From positions 1-56,156 of the forward strand of contig JAISUG010000003.1 of the NCBI GenBank assembly GCA_031272185.1: a DNA stretch of 56,156 bases. Reading direction: 5' to 3'. The notes beneath the pieces are model-generated. The model was not told the origin of the DNA. It saw only the letters and a list, made by a program, of their open reading frames with translations, and ran no database searches. This document shows, one piece after another, positions 33,701 to 41,550 of the stretch. Origin of the DNA: Lachnospiraceae bacterium (GTDB lineage: Bacteria; Bacillota; Clostridia; Lachnospirales; Lachnospiraceae). The stretch's first letter is position 1; every line of letters starts with the position of its first letter. The position numbers and the translations under genes are program-made.

Positions 33701-35122
33701 ATTGAGCTGGACGCTGTCCACGGTGCCGTCCTTGATGCGGATGCACTTCATGTCCTGGCCGCCGATGTCCAGGATGCAGTCCACCTGGGGGTCGAAAAAG
33801 GATGCGGCGGTGTAGTGGGAGATGGTCTCCACTTCCCCCTCGTCCAGCAAGAATGCGGCCTTGATCAGGGCCTCGCCGTAGCCGGTGGAGCAGGAGCGCA
33901 CGATCCGGGCGCTGTCGGGGAGTATGTCCCGAATCTCACGGATGGCCCGCATGGCGCAGGTGAGGGGGTTGCCCTGGTTGTTGCTGTAGAAATGGTACAA
34001 AAGGGAGCCGTCCTCGCCCACCAATGCGACCTTGGTGGTGGTGGACCCGGCGTCGATCCCCAAGAAGCAGTCGCCCTGGTATACGGACAGGTCTGCTGTG
34101 CGCACCCTGTGGGCGCCATGGCGCGCCCGAAACGCCTCGTAGTCCGCCTCGTCCGCAAAAAGCGGGTCCAGGCGCTTCACCTCGAAGTCCATGGCGATGC
34201 CCCGGGTGAGCCGCCCGATGAGGTCGGACAGGCGCAGTGGGGCGAGGGGGCCGTCCGGCCCGCCCGGGTTCGGGAGGGCGTCCTCCGCCACGCTCATGCT
34301 GTGGACGTGGAAGCTGGCCTCGGGCAGCCGCGCGCTGGCCTGGGCCGCGCCCACCGCCGCGAACAGGTGTGCGTGGTCTGGGGCGATGACCTGCTCCTCG
34401 GTGAGGTGGAGGGTGCGCGCGAAAGCATTTTTAAGCTCCGGGAGGAAATGCAAAGGGCCGCCCAAAAAGGCGACATGGCCCCGGATGGGCTTGCCGCAGG
34501 CCAGGCCGCTGATGGTCTGGTTCACCACCGCCTGGAAGATGGAGGCGGAGAGGTCCGCCTTGGTGGCCCCTTCATTGATCAGGGGCTGTATGTCGGACTT
34601 GGCGAACACGCCGCAGCGGGCGGCGATGGGGTAGATGGCCTTATAATCCCGGGCATAGGCATCCAGCCCCGCGGCGTCTGTCTGGAGCAGGCTGGCCATC
34701 TGGTCGATGAACGAACCGGTGCCGCCCGCGCAGATGCCGTTCATGCGCTGGTCGATGCCGCCGGTGAAATAGATGATCTTCGCATCCTCGCCGCCCAGCT
34801 CGATGGCCACGTCCGTCTGGGGCGCAAACTCTTTCAGGGCGGTGGCCACCGCCACCACTTCCTGGGTGAAAGGCAGCCCCAGGTGGGTGGACAATGTCAG
34901 CCCCCCGGACCCGGTGATGGCGACGCGCAGGGGGGGGTCGCCCAGTTTTCCCTGTGCGCCCCGCAGCAGGTCCGACAGGGTTTCCTGGATGTTCGCATAG
35001 TGGCGTTTGTAGTCCGAGTAGACGGGTGTTTTGGTTTCATCCAATATGACGATCTTCACGGTGGTGGATCCGATGTCCACACCCATGTAGGCGATAGGGC
35101 CGGATAAATCTCTTTGTGGCAT
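30800..35122 (-). CDS. Large acyl-CoA dehydratase activase-like protein (two BadF/BadG/BcrA ATPase domains)
   Basis: A 1440-residue protein. It has two ASKHA ATPase domains (from GVDIGSTTVKIVIL at residue 14 and GIDAGSTTTKVALVG near 355). Each has the Gly/Cys cluster-binding signature (ICAGGTGSFIDQMASLL; EACSSGCGSFIETFAQSL). A DUF2229-type region and a dehydratase-like C-terminus follow (ILVKFSPLGNNHV, TQPFGCLPNHIVGKGVI). Such proteins activate 2-hydroxyacyl-CoA dehydratases by ATP-driven electron injection or act as ATP-dependent reductases; many genomes carry them without a neighbouring dehydratase, as here. ATG 35122 has AGAGG upstream. No insert is visible despite the length. Confidence 0.92.
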   Translation of the reverse strand: MPQRDLSGPIAYMGVDIGSTTVKIVILDETKTPVYSDYKRHYANIQETLSDLLRGAQGKLGDPPLRVAITGSGGLTLSTHLGLPFTQEVVAVATALKEFAPQTDVAIELGGEDAKIIYFTGGIDQRMNGICAGGTGSFIDQMASLLQTDAAGLDAYARDYKAIYPIAARCGVFAKSDIQPLINEGATKADLSASIFQAVVNQTISGLACGKPIRGHVAFLGGPLHFLPELKNAFARTLHLTEEQVIAPDHAHLFAAVGAAQASARLPEASFHVHSMSVAEDALPNPGGPDGPLAPLRLSDLIGRLTRGIAMDFEVKRLDPLFADEADYEAFRARHGAHRVRTADLSVYQGDCFLGIDAGSTTTKVALVGEDGSLLYHFYSNNQGNPLTCAMRAIREIRDILPDSARIVRSCSTGYGEALIKAAFLLDEGEVETISHYTAASFFDPQVDCILDIGGQDMKCIRIKDGTVDSVQLNEACSSGCGSFIETFAQSLNYSVEDFAREALFAKNPTDLGSRCTVFMNSNVKQAQKEGAQVSDISAGLAYSVIKNALFKVIKVTSPSDLGGHVVVQGGTFYNDAVLRSFEFISGCQAVRPDIAGIMGAFGAALIAKDRYTGQPTTMLCLDAILNLEYTTAMARCRKCTNNCVLTVTTFEGTRRFISGNRCERGLGKEASASDVPNLFAWKNTRMFDYDPLPPERAIHGRIGIPRVLNFFENFPYWAVLFRELGFSVALSPQSSKSLYEMGIESIPSESECYPAKLAHGHVTWLIRQGVDTIFYPCIPYERDESPDAGNHYNCPMVTSYAENIKNNVEELPEKGVRFLNPFMAFTNEEVLTKAMVDFFGNEFHIQPEPVRRAARLAWEELLASRADMERKGEETLAYLKEHGKRGIVLAGRPYHVDPEIHHGIPEMIASYGMAVLTEDSVSHLGELERPTIVNDQWMYHTRLYRAAAFVKGCPYLDLVQLNSFGCGLDAVTTDQVADILSSAGKIYTVLKIDEVNNLGAARIRIRSLIAALAVRDRQRIIKNAVSSAYNRVIFTKEMKRDYTLLCPQMSPIHFELMEPAFHAFGYRLEVLGNDNRSAIDVGLKYVNNDACYPSLIVIGQVMEALLSGKYDPEHTAVVMSQTGGGCRASNYIGFIRRALHKAGLERIPVISINVGGIETNPGFRITMPMLVKALQSVIYGDVLMRVLYATRPYEKVPGAANALHAKWRAICQRAVSKKRAAMLEFHRNLKNIIREFDGLERTDVKKPKVGIVGEILVKFSPLGNNHVVDLLEKEGAEAVMPDLLNFLLYSFYNTNFKAKHLGGKPLTAHLANLAISLMEVFRNTARKELAASRHFSPPAQIKHLADMAKDFVSLGNQTGEGWFLTGEMLELIHDGVQNIICTQPFGCLPNHIVGKGVIKELRRAYPESNIIAIDYDPGASEVNQLNRIKLMLATATANL

Positions 35123-35167
35123 AGGGTACCTCTATTCATGTGCTGCTGTTGCCCCGCCGGGTAAACC

Positions 35168-35224
35168 TTGCGCACAGTTGAGACCAATGTCGAACGCGCA
35201 TTGTCTGGTTGGTGGGGCAATATG
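35168..35224 (+). repeat. 57-bp dispersed intergenic repeat, copy B
   Basis: Matches copy A at 49 of 57 and copy C at 46 of 57 positions. Similarity to copy C extends about 18 bp further upstream (TTGCCCCGCCGGGTAAACC here). It lies between the divergent activase gene and the PfkB gene and, on the minus strand, would be inside the activase leader. Confidence 0.8.
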
Positions 35225-35304
35225 GGCCCGGCCGGGCAGATGGCGACGCAGTAACCGTCGATTGCTTGCGACCCACTTGGGATGCTTGCGGCCGATCCCA
35301 ACAA

Positions 35305-35333
35305 AGTGTACCACAAATCTGGCGGGTTGGCAA
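35305..35333 (-). promoter_or_regulatory. Predicted promoter of the activase gene
   Basis: Minus strand TTGCCA (35328-35333) and TACACT (35305-35310), spacer 17. It would give a leader of about 175 bases containing repeat copy B. On the plus strand of the same 439-bp spacer, TTGGTT and TATTAT near 35384-35414 may serve the PfkB gene. Confidence 0.45.
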
Positions 35334-35561
35334 CATATGAGTTGCAGTTCGCCATCTTAGCTTTTTCCAATTTTTCTTGACATTTGGTTAGAAAAATGCC
35401 ATTCTATATTATATTGATCAGCGGCGGCCATCACACACTTTTCTGACTGCAGAAGGACCAACAACAGGCGCTGCTTTATGGAATGGGCAGGCATGGGCGG
35501 CGCAAAATTCTCACACCGTTACCAATGTGGATAAGCGTGTTTCGAGAAAGCGGGGTTGCAT

Positions 35562-36527
35562 ATGAAAATTCTGAATTTCGGCTCATTGAATATCGACTAC
35601 ACCTATGACGTGCCGCATTTCGTGCGCAAGGGGGAGACGCTCCTGGCGGGGGAGCTGCAGACTTTCTGCGGGGGGAAGGGGCTGAACCAGTCCATCGCGC
35701 TCAAAAAGAGCGGGGCGCAGGTGTGGCACGCCGGCGCGGTGGGCAAAGACGACGGGCAGCTGCTGGTGGACGCCTTGGCCGGCGCGGGGGTGGACGTGAG
35801 CCTCATCCGCAAAGTGGACGGGCGCAGCGGCCACGCCATCGTCCAGAAAGACGCCTCCGGCGAGAACTGCATCATACTGTTCGGCGGAGCGAACCAGATG
35901 CTGACCGAGTCCCAGGTGGACGGCGCATTGGAGAAGTTTGAGGCGGGGGACATCCTGCTGGTGCAAAACGAGACCAACCTGGTGGGGTACATCATGAAGA
36001 AGGCCCACGCCAAGGGCATGCAGATCGTGTTCAATGCGGCGCCCATGGACGCCAATGCGCTGGCGTGCCCCCTGGATTTGGTGGACTACTTCGTGCTCAA
36101 TGAAAGTGAGGCGGAGGCCATCGCCAGGGCGATATTGGCCAAAGACCCCAAGACTAAGGATGCGGCGCGCATCGACATGCGGATCATCCACAACGCGAAC
36201 ACCGCCCTGGAGCAGGAGCTGGACCTGCTGTCCGTCATTGACAAGGAATACCCCAAGGCGAAGCTGGTGCTCACCGTGGGGGAGGACGGCGCGGTGTACA
36301 AGGACGGCGACAACATCTACGAGCAGGGCATCTACCATGTGCCTGTGGCGGACACCACCGGGGCGGGGGACACCTTCACAGGGTTTTTCCTGGGGATGAC
36401 CGCCGCCGGGAAGCGGCCGATGGAGGCGCTGCGCATCGCCGCGAAGGCCGCCGCCATCTGCGTGTCAAGGGAGGGCGCGGCGGTGTCCATCCCCACCCTG
36501 GAAGAGGTGACGGCGTCGAAGATATGA
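35562..36527 (+). CDS. PfkB-family carbohydrate kinase (ribokinase-like)
   Basis: Phosphorylates a sugar, probably ribose or a related pentose. The N-terminal GSLNIDYTYDVPHFVRKGE and GGKGLNQSIALKKSGA substrate motifs, LNESEAEA, and the ATP/anion-hole motif DTTGAGDTFTGFF (catalytic Asp in GAGD) are present. Length 321 is normal. ATG 35562 lies in GCATATG with a GCGGGG ribosome site. It stands alone between the activase gene and a strong terminator. Confidence 0.92.
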   Translation: MKILNFGSLNIDYTYDVPHFVRKGETLLAGELQTFCGGKGLNQSIALKKSGAQVWHAGAVGKDDGQLLVDALAGAGVDVSLIRKVDGRSGHAIVQKDASGENCIILFGGANQMLTESQVDGALEKFEAGDILLVQNETNLVGYIMKKAHAKGMQIVFNAAPMDANALACPLDLVDYFVLNESEAEAIARAILAKDPKTKDAARIDMRIIHNANTALEQELDLLSVIDKEYPKAKLVLTVGEDGAVYKDGDNIYEQGIYHVPVADTTGAGDTFTGFFLGMTAAGKRPMEALRIAAKAAAICVSREGAAVSIPTLEEVTASKI

Positions 36528-36608
36528 GGGCGCGCGCAGCGGGAACATGCGGGATACATTGGACGGCGCCCGCATCGGTGACGGCGTCGAAGATATGGGT
36601 GCGCGCTC
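36506..36608 (+). repeat. Duplication of the PfkB gene 3' end, period 71 bp
   Basis: GGTGACGGCGTCGAAGATATG at 36506-36526, the last codons and stop region of the kinase gene, is repeated exactly at 36577-36597. Both are followed by a GCGCGC-rich stretch. Confidence 0.9.
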
Positions 36609-36645
36609 GCAGAAACGAATGCTATCCTTTGGACACAGAGAGCTT

Positions 36646-36690
36646 GCGGCTGCCTTTTTTTGCGGCAGTCGCTGTTTTATTTTTTTTGTC
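36646..36690 (+). terminator. Rho-independent terminator after the PfkB gene
   Basis: GCGGCTGCC (36646-36654) pairs with GGCAGTCGC (36664-36672) over nine base pairs including one G-T, and a T-rich tail follows at 36673-36688. Confidence 0.8.
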
Positions 36691-36699
36691 GTTTGGGAA

Positions 36700-36858
36700 C
36701 TGATTTTGGGGTGTAATGGCAGGAAAATTATGGATAACTAATAGTCTGAAAATAATAGAAATATTCGCAATATAACGCACAATAAATTGAAATTATATAA
36801 ATGTAGAGAAAAGTTAAGAATTGTAAAGAAACTGTCTAGCATTGTATGCCTATCGTAA
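36700..36858. other. AT-rich stretch with no gene
   Basis: Between the terminator and the next promoter the sequence is markedly AT-rich compared with everything around it, with runs such as AATAATAGAAATATT and ATTGAAATTATATAAAT. No ORF, repeat or RNA signature is visible. Confidence 0.6.
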
Positions 36859-36887
36859 TTGACTTGACCCCTTCAAAATGGTATAAA
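36859..36887 (+). promoter_or_regulatory. Predicted promoter of the surface-protein gene
   Basis: TTGACT (36859-36864) and TATAAA (36882-36887) with a 17-bp spacer, about 87 bp ahead of the start codon. Confidence 0.7.
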
Positions 36888-36973
36888 ATGGATATAAAAT
36901 CGGAACCAGGCAACCGGCGCATTACCGGGATAGGGAAAAGGGAAAGCTGCATCGTATAAAGGAGGATGAAGCC

Positions 36974-38428
36974 ATGTGGAAGCGGACATTGTATAAAAGG
37001 CTGGCGATGCTGACGGCGTTGTTTGCCGTCGCCATGGGGGTGATGGTGCTGCCGGCGTTTGCCGACTACAACGAAAGGCAGATCGATTACCAGGGCAGCA
37101 ACGGCCAGGGGTACGCTGATTTCAACGGGTCGCACAATATGGTCGTCTATGGGGAGAAATTCGCCACGGATCTGGATGCCGGCGATGTGAGCGAGATAAG
37201 GCTTTATGTCGCGTCGCCGCTGTCTGTGGCGGGCGGCACCTATGTGCGAAGCGGGAACCTGACGGATGTCATTGGCCCGGAGTTCGATATAGTGCTGGCG
37301 ACGCCAGGCGCCCTGTCCCCCTCCGACGTGACGCTGTATGTGCCGGGGCTGACATTGACCCCGACCCAGAACTATGGGCCCACCAGCGTCGAGTATCGTG
37401 ACAGCACGACGGGGGCCGAGCTGTACCGCGTGTACCTGGATGCCGGCGGGAGGGAGATCCACCTGGAAATCATGAACCCCGTCGACGTGCAGCAGGCCAT
37501 CACATTGACCTATCATGTGCATCTGAACCGGCAGCTGGTGCCTTTCGGATGGCACAACCAGGTGCCACTGAACGAAACGGCATACCTGGATTACTATGGC
37601 GTGTCGACTGACCCCACCACCGGGGCTATCGCCAGCGATTTCGACGGCAGGTTCTATTTCGCCATCCCCACCACTGACTACTACGTGCCGGATGCGGCGC
37701 AGCTGGCGACAGGCAGCTCCATCTCCATCAACAAAGTGGATGCGGATGACTGGAACAGCCGGCTAAGCGGCGCACGTTTCTACCTCTACATGGATGAAAA
37801 CCGCAACGGCACCTATGAAGAGGGCCAGGACGTGTTCGTGGCGGAGTTTGCGGAAAACTCGGCCGACAAGGGGTATTACACAGTGGATGGTCTGTATGTG
37901 GGCGGCTATTTCGTGAAAGAGGTGACGCCCCCTGCCGGGTACGCCGCCGACAATGGGGTGTACTACGTGGAGTTCACCGCCGACGGGCAGCATGCGATCC
38001 TCAGCAACAACGGCACGGATTTCTTCGGTAACTCGAAGACCTCAACCACGTCCAACTACACGTCAGGGAGCAGCAGTTCGTCTTCGTCATCGTCGTCATC
38101 CTCAGGGCCCAAAGGCAACGGCTCCGCGGCGGACGCCACCAGCGGACCCGGCGCGATAGGGGTGTCGGGCACAACGGCCGAGACGGAGCCGGTCCCCACG
38201 CCCACGTATGCTGACCCCGTGACACCGGAAACGCTCCCTGCGCCCGCGCCCACATTTGAGAACCCGGCGCCTGCGCCCACACCCACGCCGCAGACGAGCA
38301 CGGTCAGGCCGCCCAAGACCGAGGACACCACACATATGGCACTTGCGGTGAGCCTGTACGTGATATCCTGTCTGTCATTGGCCGCACTCACCATAGTGCG
38401 GGAGCGGGGGAAGAAAACGGGGCGGTGA
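36974..38428 (+). CDS. Secreted SpaA/Cna-B-like surface protein with variant sorting signal
   Basis: A signal peptide (residues 1-30, ending PAFA) leads to a roughly 210-residue adhesin-like domain of unknown family. A prealbumin-like domain follows (about 245-350) with the candidate isopeptide lysine in SINKVDADD and glutamate in YFVKEVTPPAGY. It contains a DENRNGTYEEGQD calcium-loop-like segment similar to SdrD B repeats. Then come a 14-serine run, a Pro/Thr-rich wall-spanning part, and a C-terminal PPKTED motif, hydrophobic helix and basic tail. The motif resembles LPxTG/PPKTGD but has Glu for Gly. ATG 36974 has AAAGGAGG upstream. Confidence 0.85.
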   Translation: MWKRTLYKRLAMLTALFAVAMGVMVLPAFADYNERQIDYQGSNGQGYADFNGSHNMVVYGEKFATDLDAGDVSEIRLYVASPLSVAGGTYVRSGNLTDVIGPEFDIVLATPGALSPSDVTLYVPGLTLTPTQNYGPTSVEYRDSTTGAELYRVYLDAGGREIHLEIMNPVDVQQAITLTYHVHLNRQLVPFGWHNQVPLNETAYLDYYGVSTDPTTGAIASDFDGRFYFAIPTTDYYVPDAAQLATGSSISINKVDADDWNSRLSGARFYLYMDENRNGTYEEGQDVFVAEFAENSADKGYYTVDGLYVGGYFVKEVTPPAGYAADNGVYYVEFTADGQHAILSNNGTDFFGNSKTSTTSNYTSGSSSSSSSSSSSSGPKGNGSAADATSGPGAIGVSGTTAETEPVPTPTYADPVTPETLPAPAPTFENPAPAPTPTPQTSTVRPPKTEDTTHMALAVSLYVISCLSLAALTIVRERGKKTGR

Positions 38429-38580
38429 CGGCCATTCGCCACCGGGAAGATGGCCGGATGCCGGAAGCAATGCGAAATGTGGGATCGCCTGGGATGTGCA
38501 AGCCCCAACCGCCCGGTGCAGCGGCCGGGTATGGAGCGACGCGGCGGTGACGGCCAAGCGGCAAAAGGGATGGCCGGAAC
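38421..38580 (+). repeat. Duplication of the surface-protein gene 3' end, period 123 bp
   Basis: GGCGGTGACGGCCA at 38421, which includes the TGA stop, recurs at 38544. Both copies are followed by CGGC-rich sequence and a GATGGCCGGA. Confidence 0.7.
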
Positions 38581-38637
38581 GTAGCGGCAGGCTGTGCCGG
38601 GGAACGAAATACAAGAGGCTGATTTGCCCATAGCATA

Positions 38638-38703
38638 GGGCGCATACCCGATGCTTTGCCCCCAAATGGCGGGGGGCGAAGATGGATATGCGCCCACTTT
38701 TTT
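38638..38703 (+). terminator. Long rho-independent terminator after the surface-protein gene
   Basis: An outer 9-bp stem GGGCGCATA / TATGCGCCC (38638-38646 with 38687-38695) encloses an inner GCCCCC / GGGGGGC stem, followed by ACTTTTTTG. The rest of the 372-bp convergent spacer (38429-38800) holds only the 3'-end repeat. Confidence 0.78.
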
Positions 38704-38800
38704 GTCTTCTTTTGTCTTCGTTCCAATGTCTTCGATCCAACTTGCGGGCCGGGATGACGAGCCACGCAAAGGGGATGTGGCAACGGCGGTGTCCTTTTGG

Positions 38801-39466
38801 CTATTTGCGCCGGCCCAGCACCAGGAACACGCCCAGCAGTATGGAGAGCATCGCGGACCAGATGGTGCGGAACCCCAAGGGCAGCAGGAATGTGATGAAG
38901 TGTGCCGGGATCCAGAAAAACGGGAGGGTTTTCAGCACCACGAAATCCACGAACCCATGCCAGTTCACGGTCTTTAGGGCATCCTTCACGGTGGCTTTGT
39001 GGCCGTCCACCATCACGTGGTCCGCCCTCATGTCCAGGAACGTGTCGCTGACCCGGTGGCTGGCCATCATGGCGATGCCGAAAGTGATGTTGAGGAGGAT
39101 GCTGGACAGCAGCGCCTGGATCACGTAGATCCCGCTGCCGGGCAGGTATCCGCCCGCTTGGGCGCTGGCCACCCCTGCGGGGATGATGGCGAAGTACAGC
39201 ACGATGAGCATCCCTATGACGCCCCACACTATGGCTTTGGGCAGCACCGCCTTGGGGAAGTTGAAGCCCCTGCCGGAGAGTTTCGCCGCAACTACGTCGC
39301 CCACCGTGGAGAGGAGGGCGAACTTGACGAAGCCCATGGGGTATGGCGCGGCGGCGGTGGCATCCAGGAACACCGCTCGGGATGCGGGGATGACGATAAT
39401 CGCCAGGAACAGGATCGGCACGCCGAAAGCAAACACCATCGCGCCGACGGAATCATTGGTCTTCAT
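38801..39466 (-). CDS. Mpv17/PMP22-like integral membrane protein
   Basis: About 221 residues with five hydrophobic segments. Points of similarity to the Mpv17/PMP22 family are LLSTVGDVVAAKLSGRGFN near the N-terminal third, FWIPAHFITFLLP and the closing MLSILLGVFLVLGRRK. Function in bacteria is unknown. ATG 39466 has AAAGGGG at a slightly long distance. It is a single-gene unit with its own promoter and a leader of about 200 bases. The family call rests on remembered motifs and is moderate. Confidence 0.68.
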   Translation of the reverse strand: MKTNDSVGAMVFAFGVPILFLAIIVIPASRAVFLDATAAAPYPMGFVKFALLSTVGDVVAAKLSGRGFNFPKAVLPKAIVWGVIGMLIVLYFAIIPAGVASAQAGGYLPGSGIYVIQALLSSILLNITFGIAMMASHRVSDTFLDMRADHVMVDGHKATVKDALKTVNWHGFVDFVVLKTLPFFWIPAHFITFLLPLGFRTIWSAMLSILLGVFLVLGRRK

Positions 39467-39675
39467 AGGTACATGTGCCCCTTTCTTCTTTCGATTCGGA
39501 CAATCGACCGGATCCGCATGCCGCGCCCACCCGGCAGATGCGCCGCACTTGAGGCGAAGCACACCTGGGGGCGGGGGTAGCCGGACGCACGCGCACCATA
39601 AAAATGCGCCGGGCAGTCTGGCAGCCGGGTGGGTACGGCAACGATTGGGATTGGCCGCAACATTTGATTCCCTAC

Positions 39676-39704
39676 ATCATACCGTCAAGTGGCAAATAAT
39701 GCAA
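39676..39704 (-). promoter_or_regulatory. Predicted promoter of the Mpv17-like gene
   Basis: Minus strand TTGCAT (39699-39704) and TATGAT (39676-39681), spacer 17. Confidence 0.6.
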
Positions 39705-39717
39705 GGGGAAGTTTTGG

Positions 39718-39771
39718 GATTGGGAAAAGTTTGAAGATTGGAAAAAGTTCGAAGATTGGAAAAAGTTAGGT
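39718..39771 (+). repeat. 18-bp x 3 tandem repeat
   Basis: Units GATTGGAAAAAGTTCGAA-like at 39718, 39736 and 39754, immediately upstream of the AraD promoter. Confidence 0.88.
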
Positions 39772-39791
39772 GACATGTGTCGTTTTCGTGG

Positions 39792-39820
39792 TTGCCTATT
39801 TGGGGATGTGGGTTTATAAT
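39792..39820 (+). promoter_or_regulatory. Predicted promoter of the AraD-like gene
   Basis: TTGCCT (39792-39797) and TATAAT (39815-39820) with a 17-bp spacer. Confidence 0.7.
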
Positions 39821-39836
39821 AGCGAAAAGGAACGGA

Positions 39837-39880
39837 TTGACGGGTCAAGCGGGTTGATGGGTCAAGCGGGTTGATGGGCG
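39837..39880 (+). repeat. 17-bp tandem repeat in the AraD leader
   Basis: TTGACGGGTCAAGCGGG at 39837 and TTGATGGGTCAAGCGGG at 39854, with a partial third unit from 39871. Confidence 0.85.
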
Positions 39881-39903
39881 CAAGAGGAAAGGCGGGGGTA
39901 TAG

Positions 39904-40599
39904 ATGCTGGAATCGCTGAAGGAGCAGGTTTACGAGCAGAACATGGAGCTGCCCAAGCGCGGGCTGGTCACATACACCTGGGGCAATGCCAGCGGCATCG
40001 ACAGGGAGCGCGGGCTGGTGGTGATAAAGCCCAGCGGGGTGGACTATGACAGGCTCTCGCCGGGGGACATGGTGGTGTTGGACCTGGAGGGGCGCAGGGT
40101 GGAGGGGGATCTCAACCCGTCATCGGACACGCCCACGCACCTGGCGCTGTACAAGGCATTTGCCCAGATAGGTGGGGTCGTGCACACACATTCCCCCATG
40201 GCCACGGCCTGGGCGCAGGCATGCAGGGGCTTGCCGTGCTACGGCACCACGCATGCGGATTATTTCTACGGGGAAATCCCCTGCGCGCGGAACCTGACGA
40301 GCGCCGAAATCGAGGAAGCATATGAAGCCAACACAGGCAAAGTGATCGTGGAGGCATTTGCAGGAAAGGACCCCATGCACGTGCCGGCGGTGCTGTGCGC
40401 CAACCACGGGCCATTCACCTGGGGGAAAGATGCGGCGGCTGCGGTGTACCATGCGGTGGTGCTGGAAGAGATAGCGCGGATGAACCTATACACGGAGCTG
40501 CTGAGGCCGGGGGTGCAGAGCGCGCCCGCATGCATCCAGGACAAGCATTTCATGCGCAAGCACGGGCCGGGGGCTTACTACGGGCAGCGGGGTGCGTGA
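39904..40599 (+). CDS. araD: L-ribulose-5-phosphate 4-epimerase (class II aldolase family)
   Basis: Zinc enzyme that links L-arabinose or L-ribulose-5-phosphate to D-xylulose-5-phosphate. GNASGIDRERGLVVIKPSGV, DLNPSSDTPTHLALYKAF, the zinc ligands in VHTHSPMATAWAQ and ANHGPFTWG, and GTTHADYFYGEIPC all match AraD. Length 231 is normal. ATG 39904 has GGCGGGGG upstream. It feeds the pentose-phosphate enzymes encoded downstream. Other class II aldolases share parts of this, but the combined motifs favour AraD. Confidence 0.92.
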   Translation: MLESLKEQVYEQNMELPKRGLVTYTWGNASGIDRERGLVVIKPSGVDYDRLSPGDMVVLDLEGRRVEGDLNPSSDTPTHLALYKAFAQIGGVVHTHSPMATAWAQACRGLPCYGTTHADYFYGEIPCARNLTSAEIEEAYEANTGKVIVEAFAGKDPMHVPAVLCANHGPFTWGKDAAAAVYHAVVLEEIARMNLYTELLRPGVQSAPACIQDKHFMRKHGPGAYYGQRGA

Positions 40600-40660
40600 T
40601 GCCCGTCGTGCCGGCATACTGTTTGCCGCAACACAATACTATTGCCACGCCGACTAAGCC

Positions 40661-40717
40661 TTGCGCAAGGTTGCGACTAATGTCGAACGCACATAGTTCG
40701 GTTGGTGGGGCGATAGA
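40661..40717 (+). repeat. 57-bp dispersed intergenic repeat, copy C
   Basis: The most diverged of three copies. The inner hairpin is AATGT-7 nt-ACATA, so the pair that is C-G in copy A and T-G in copy B is T-A here. It lies between the AraD-like gene and the DeoR-family gene. Confidence 0.8.
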
Positions 40718-40802
40718 TCGGGGAGTGGTTTTTCATGGCGGGCAGGAAATGTTGCTGCCCGATAGGGTTGCGGGCCATGCCCGCATTAGAATCAGGGGGA
40801 GT

Positions 40803-41549
40803 ATGCTGAAAGACGATAGGCAGGGGCAGATCCTGCACAAACTGGCGCTCAAGGGCAAGATCGTGGCCAGCAAGCTGGCGGTGGAGCTGAATGTGTCGGA
40901 GGACACCATACGCAGGGACCTGCTGGAACTGGACCAAAACGGGAAGCTGAAGCGGGTCTATGGCGGTGCGCTGCCGATTTCCCGCAGGGTGGTGGACTAC
41001 CTGGAGAGGGAGAACCGCAACCTGGACATCAAGCAGCGCATGGCGGCGAAGGCGCTGCAGTTCATATCGGAAGACCAATTGGTGGCCATCGACGGCAGCA
41101 GCGCGAACCTGGTGCTGGTGAGGGCCATCCCCGCAGACCTCAAGCTGACGGTGGTGACCAACAGCTACCCCATCGCCCAGGCGTGCATGGAGAAGCGCAT
41201 AGACGTGTACATGGTGGGTGGGCACCTGCTGCGGGAGACGCTGACTGTGGTGGGCACCGATGCGGAGCGCCAGGCCAGGGAGTACCACCCGGACATCTGC
41301 TTCATGGGGGTGTACGGCATCCACCCGGAATTCGGGCTGACCATACCCTACCAACCCGAAGTGGGGATCAAGCGGCAGTTCATCGCGGTGAGCGGCCAGG
41401 TCATCAGCCTGGTGAACCCCACGAAATTCAACACCGTTTCCAAGTTCTTCCTAAGCGAGCTGGAAGGGATATCCACCCTGGTGACCGACGAAGGCGTGGA
41501 AGATGCCGTGCTGGAAGAGTACAGGGCGCGGGGGCTGGAGTGCGTGTAA
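40803..41549 (+). CDS. DeoR-family transcriptional regulator
   Basis: An N-terminal winged helix (residues 5-57: RQGQILHKLALKGKIVASKL, NVSEDTIRRDLLELDQ, YGGAL) is followed by a sugar-phosphate-sensing DeoRC domain with IDGSSANLVLVRAI, VVTNSYPIAQAC and GTDAERQAREYHPDICFMG. At 248 residues it is a full-length regulator. ATG 40803 has CAGGGGGA upstream. Placed between the AraD-like gene and the transaldolase/transketolase pair, it probably controls pentose metabolism. The 10-bp dyad at 41816-41851 is a candidate target. Confidence 0.93.
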   Translation: MLKDDRQGQILHKLALKGKIVASKLAVELNVSEDTIRRDLLELDQNGKLKRVYGGALPISRRVVDYLERENRNLDIKQRMAAKALQFISEDQLVAIDGSSANLVLVRAIPADLKLTVVTNSYPIAQACMEKRIDVYMVGGHLLRETLTVVGTDAERQAREYHPDICFMGVYGIHPEFGLTIPYQPEVGIKRQFIAVSGQVISLVNPTKFNTVSKFFLSELEGISTLVTDEGVEDAVLEEYRARGLECV

Positions 41550-41550
41550 G

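Noticed and set aside
30800-35107. Long plus-strand open frames opposite the activase gene, and other long antisense frames
   Set aside because: They mirror GC-rich codon use of real genes, lack protein-like composition and ribosome sites, and show no recognisable motif.
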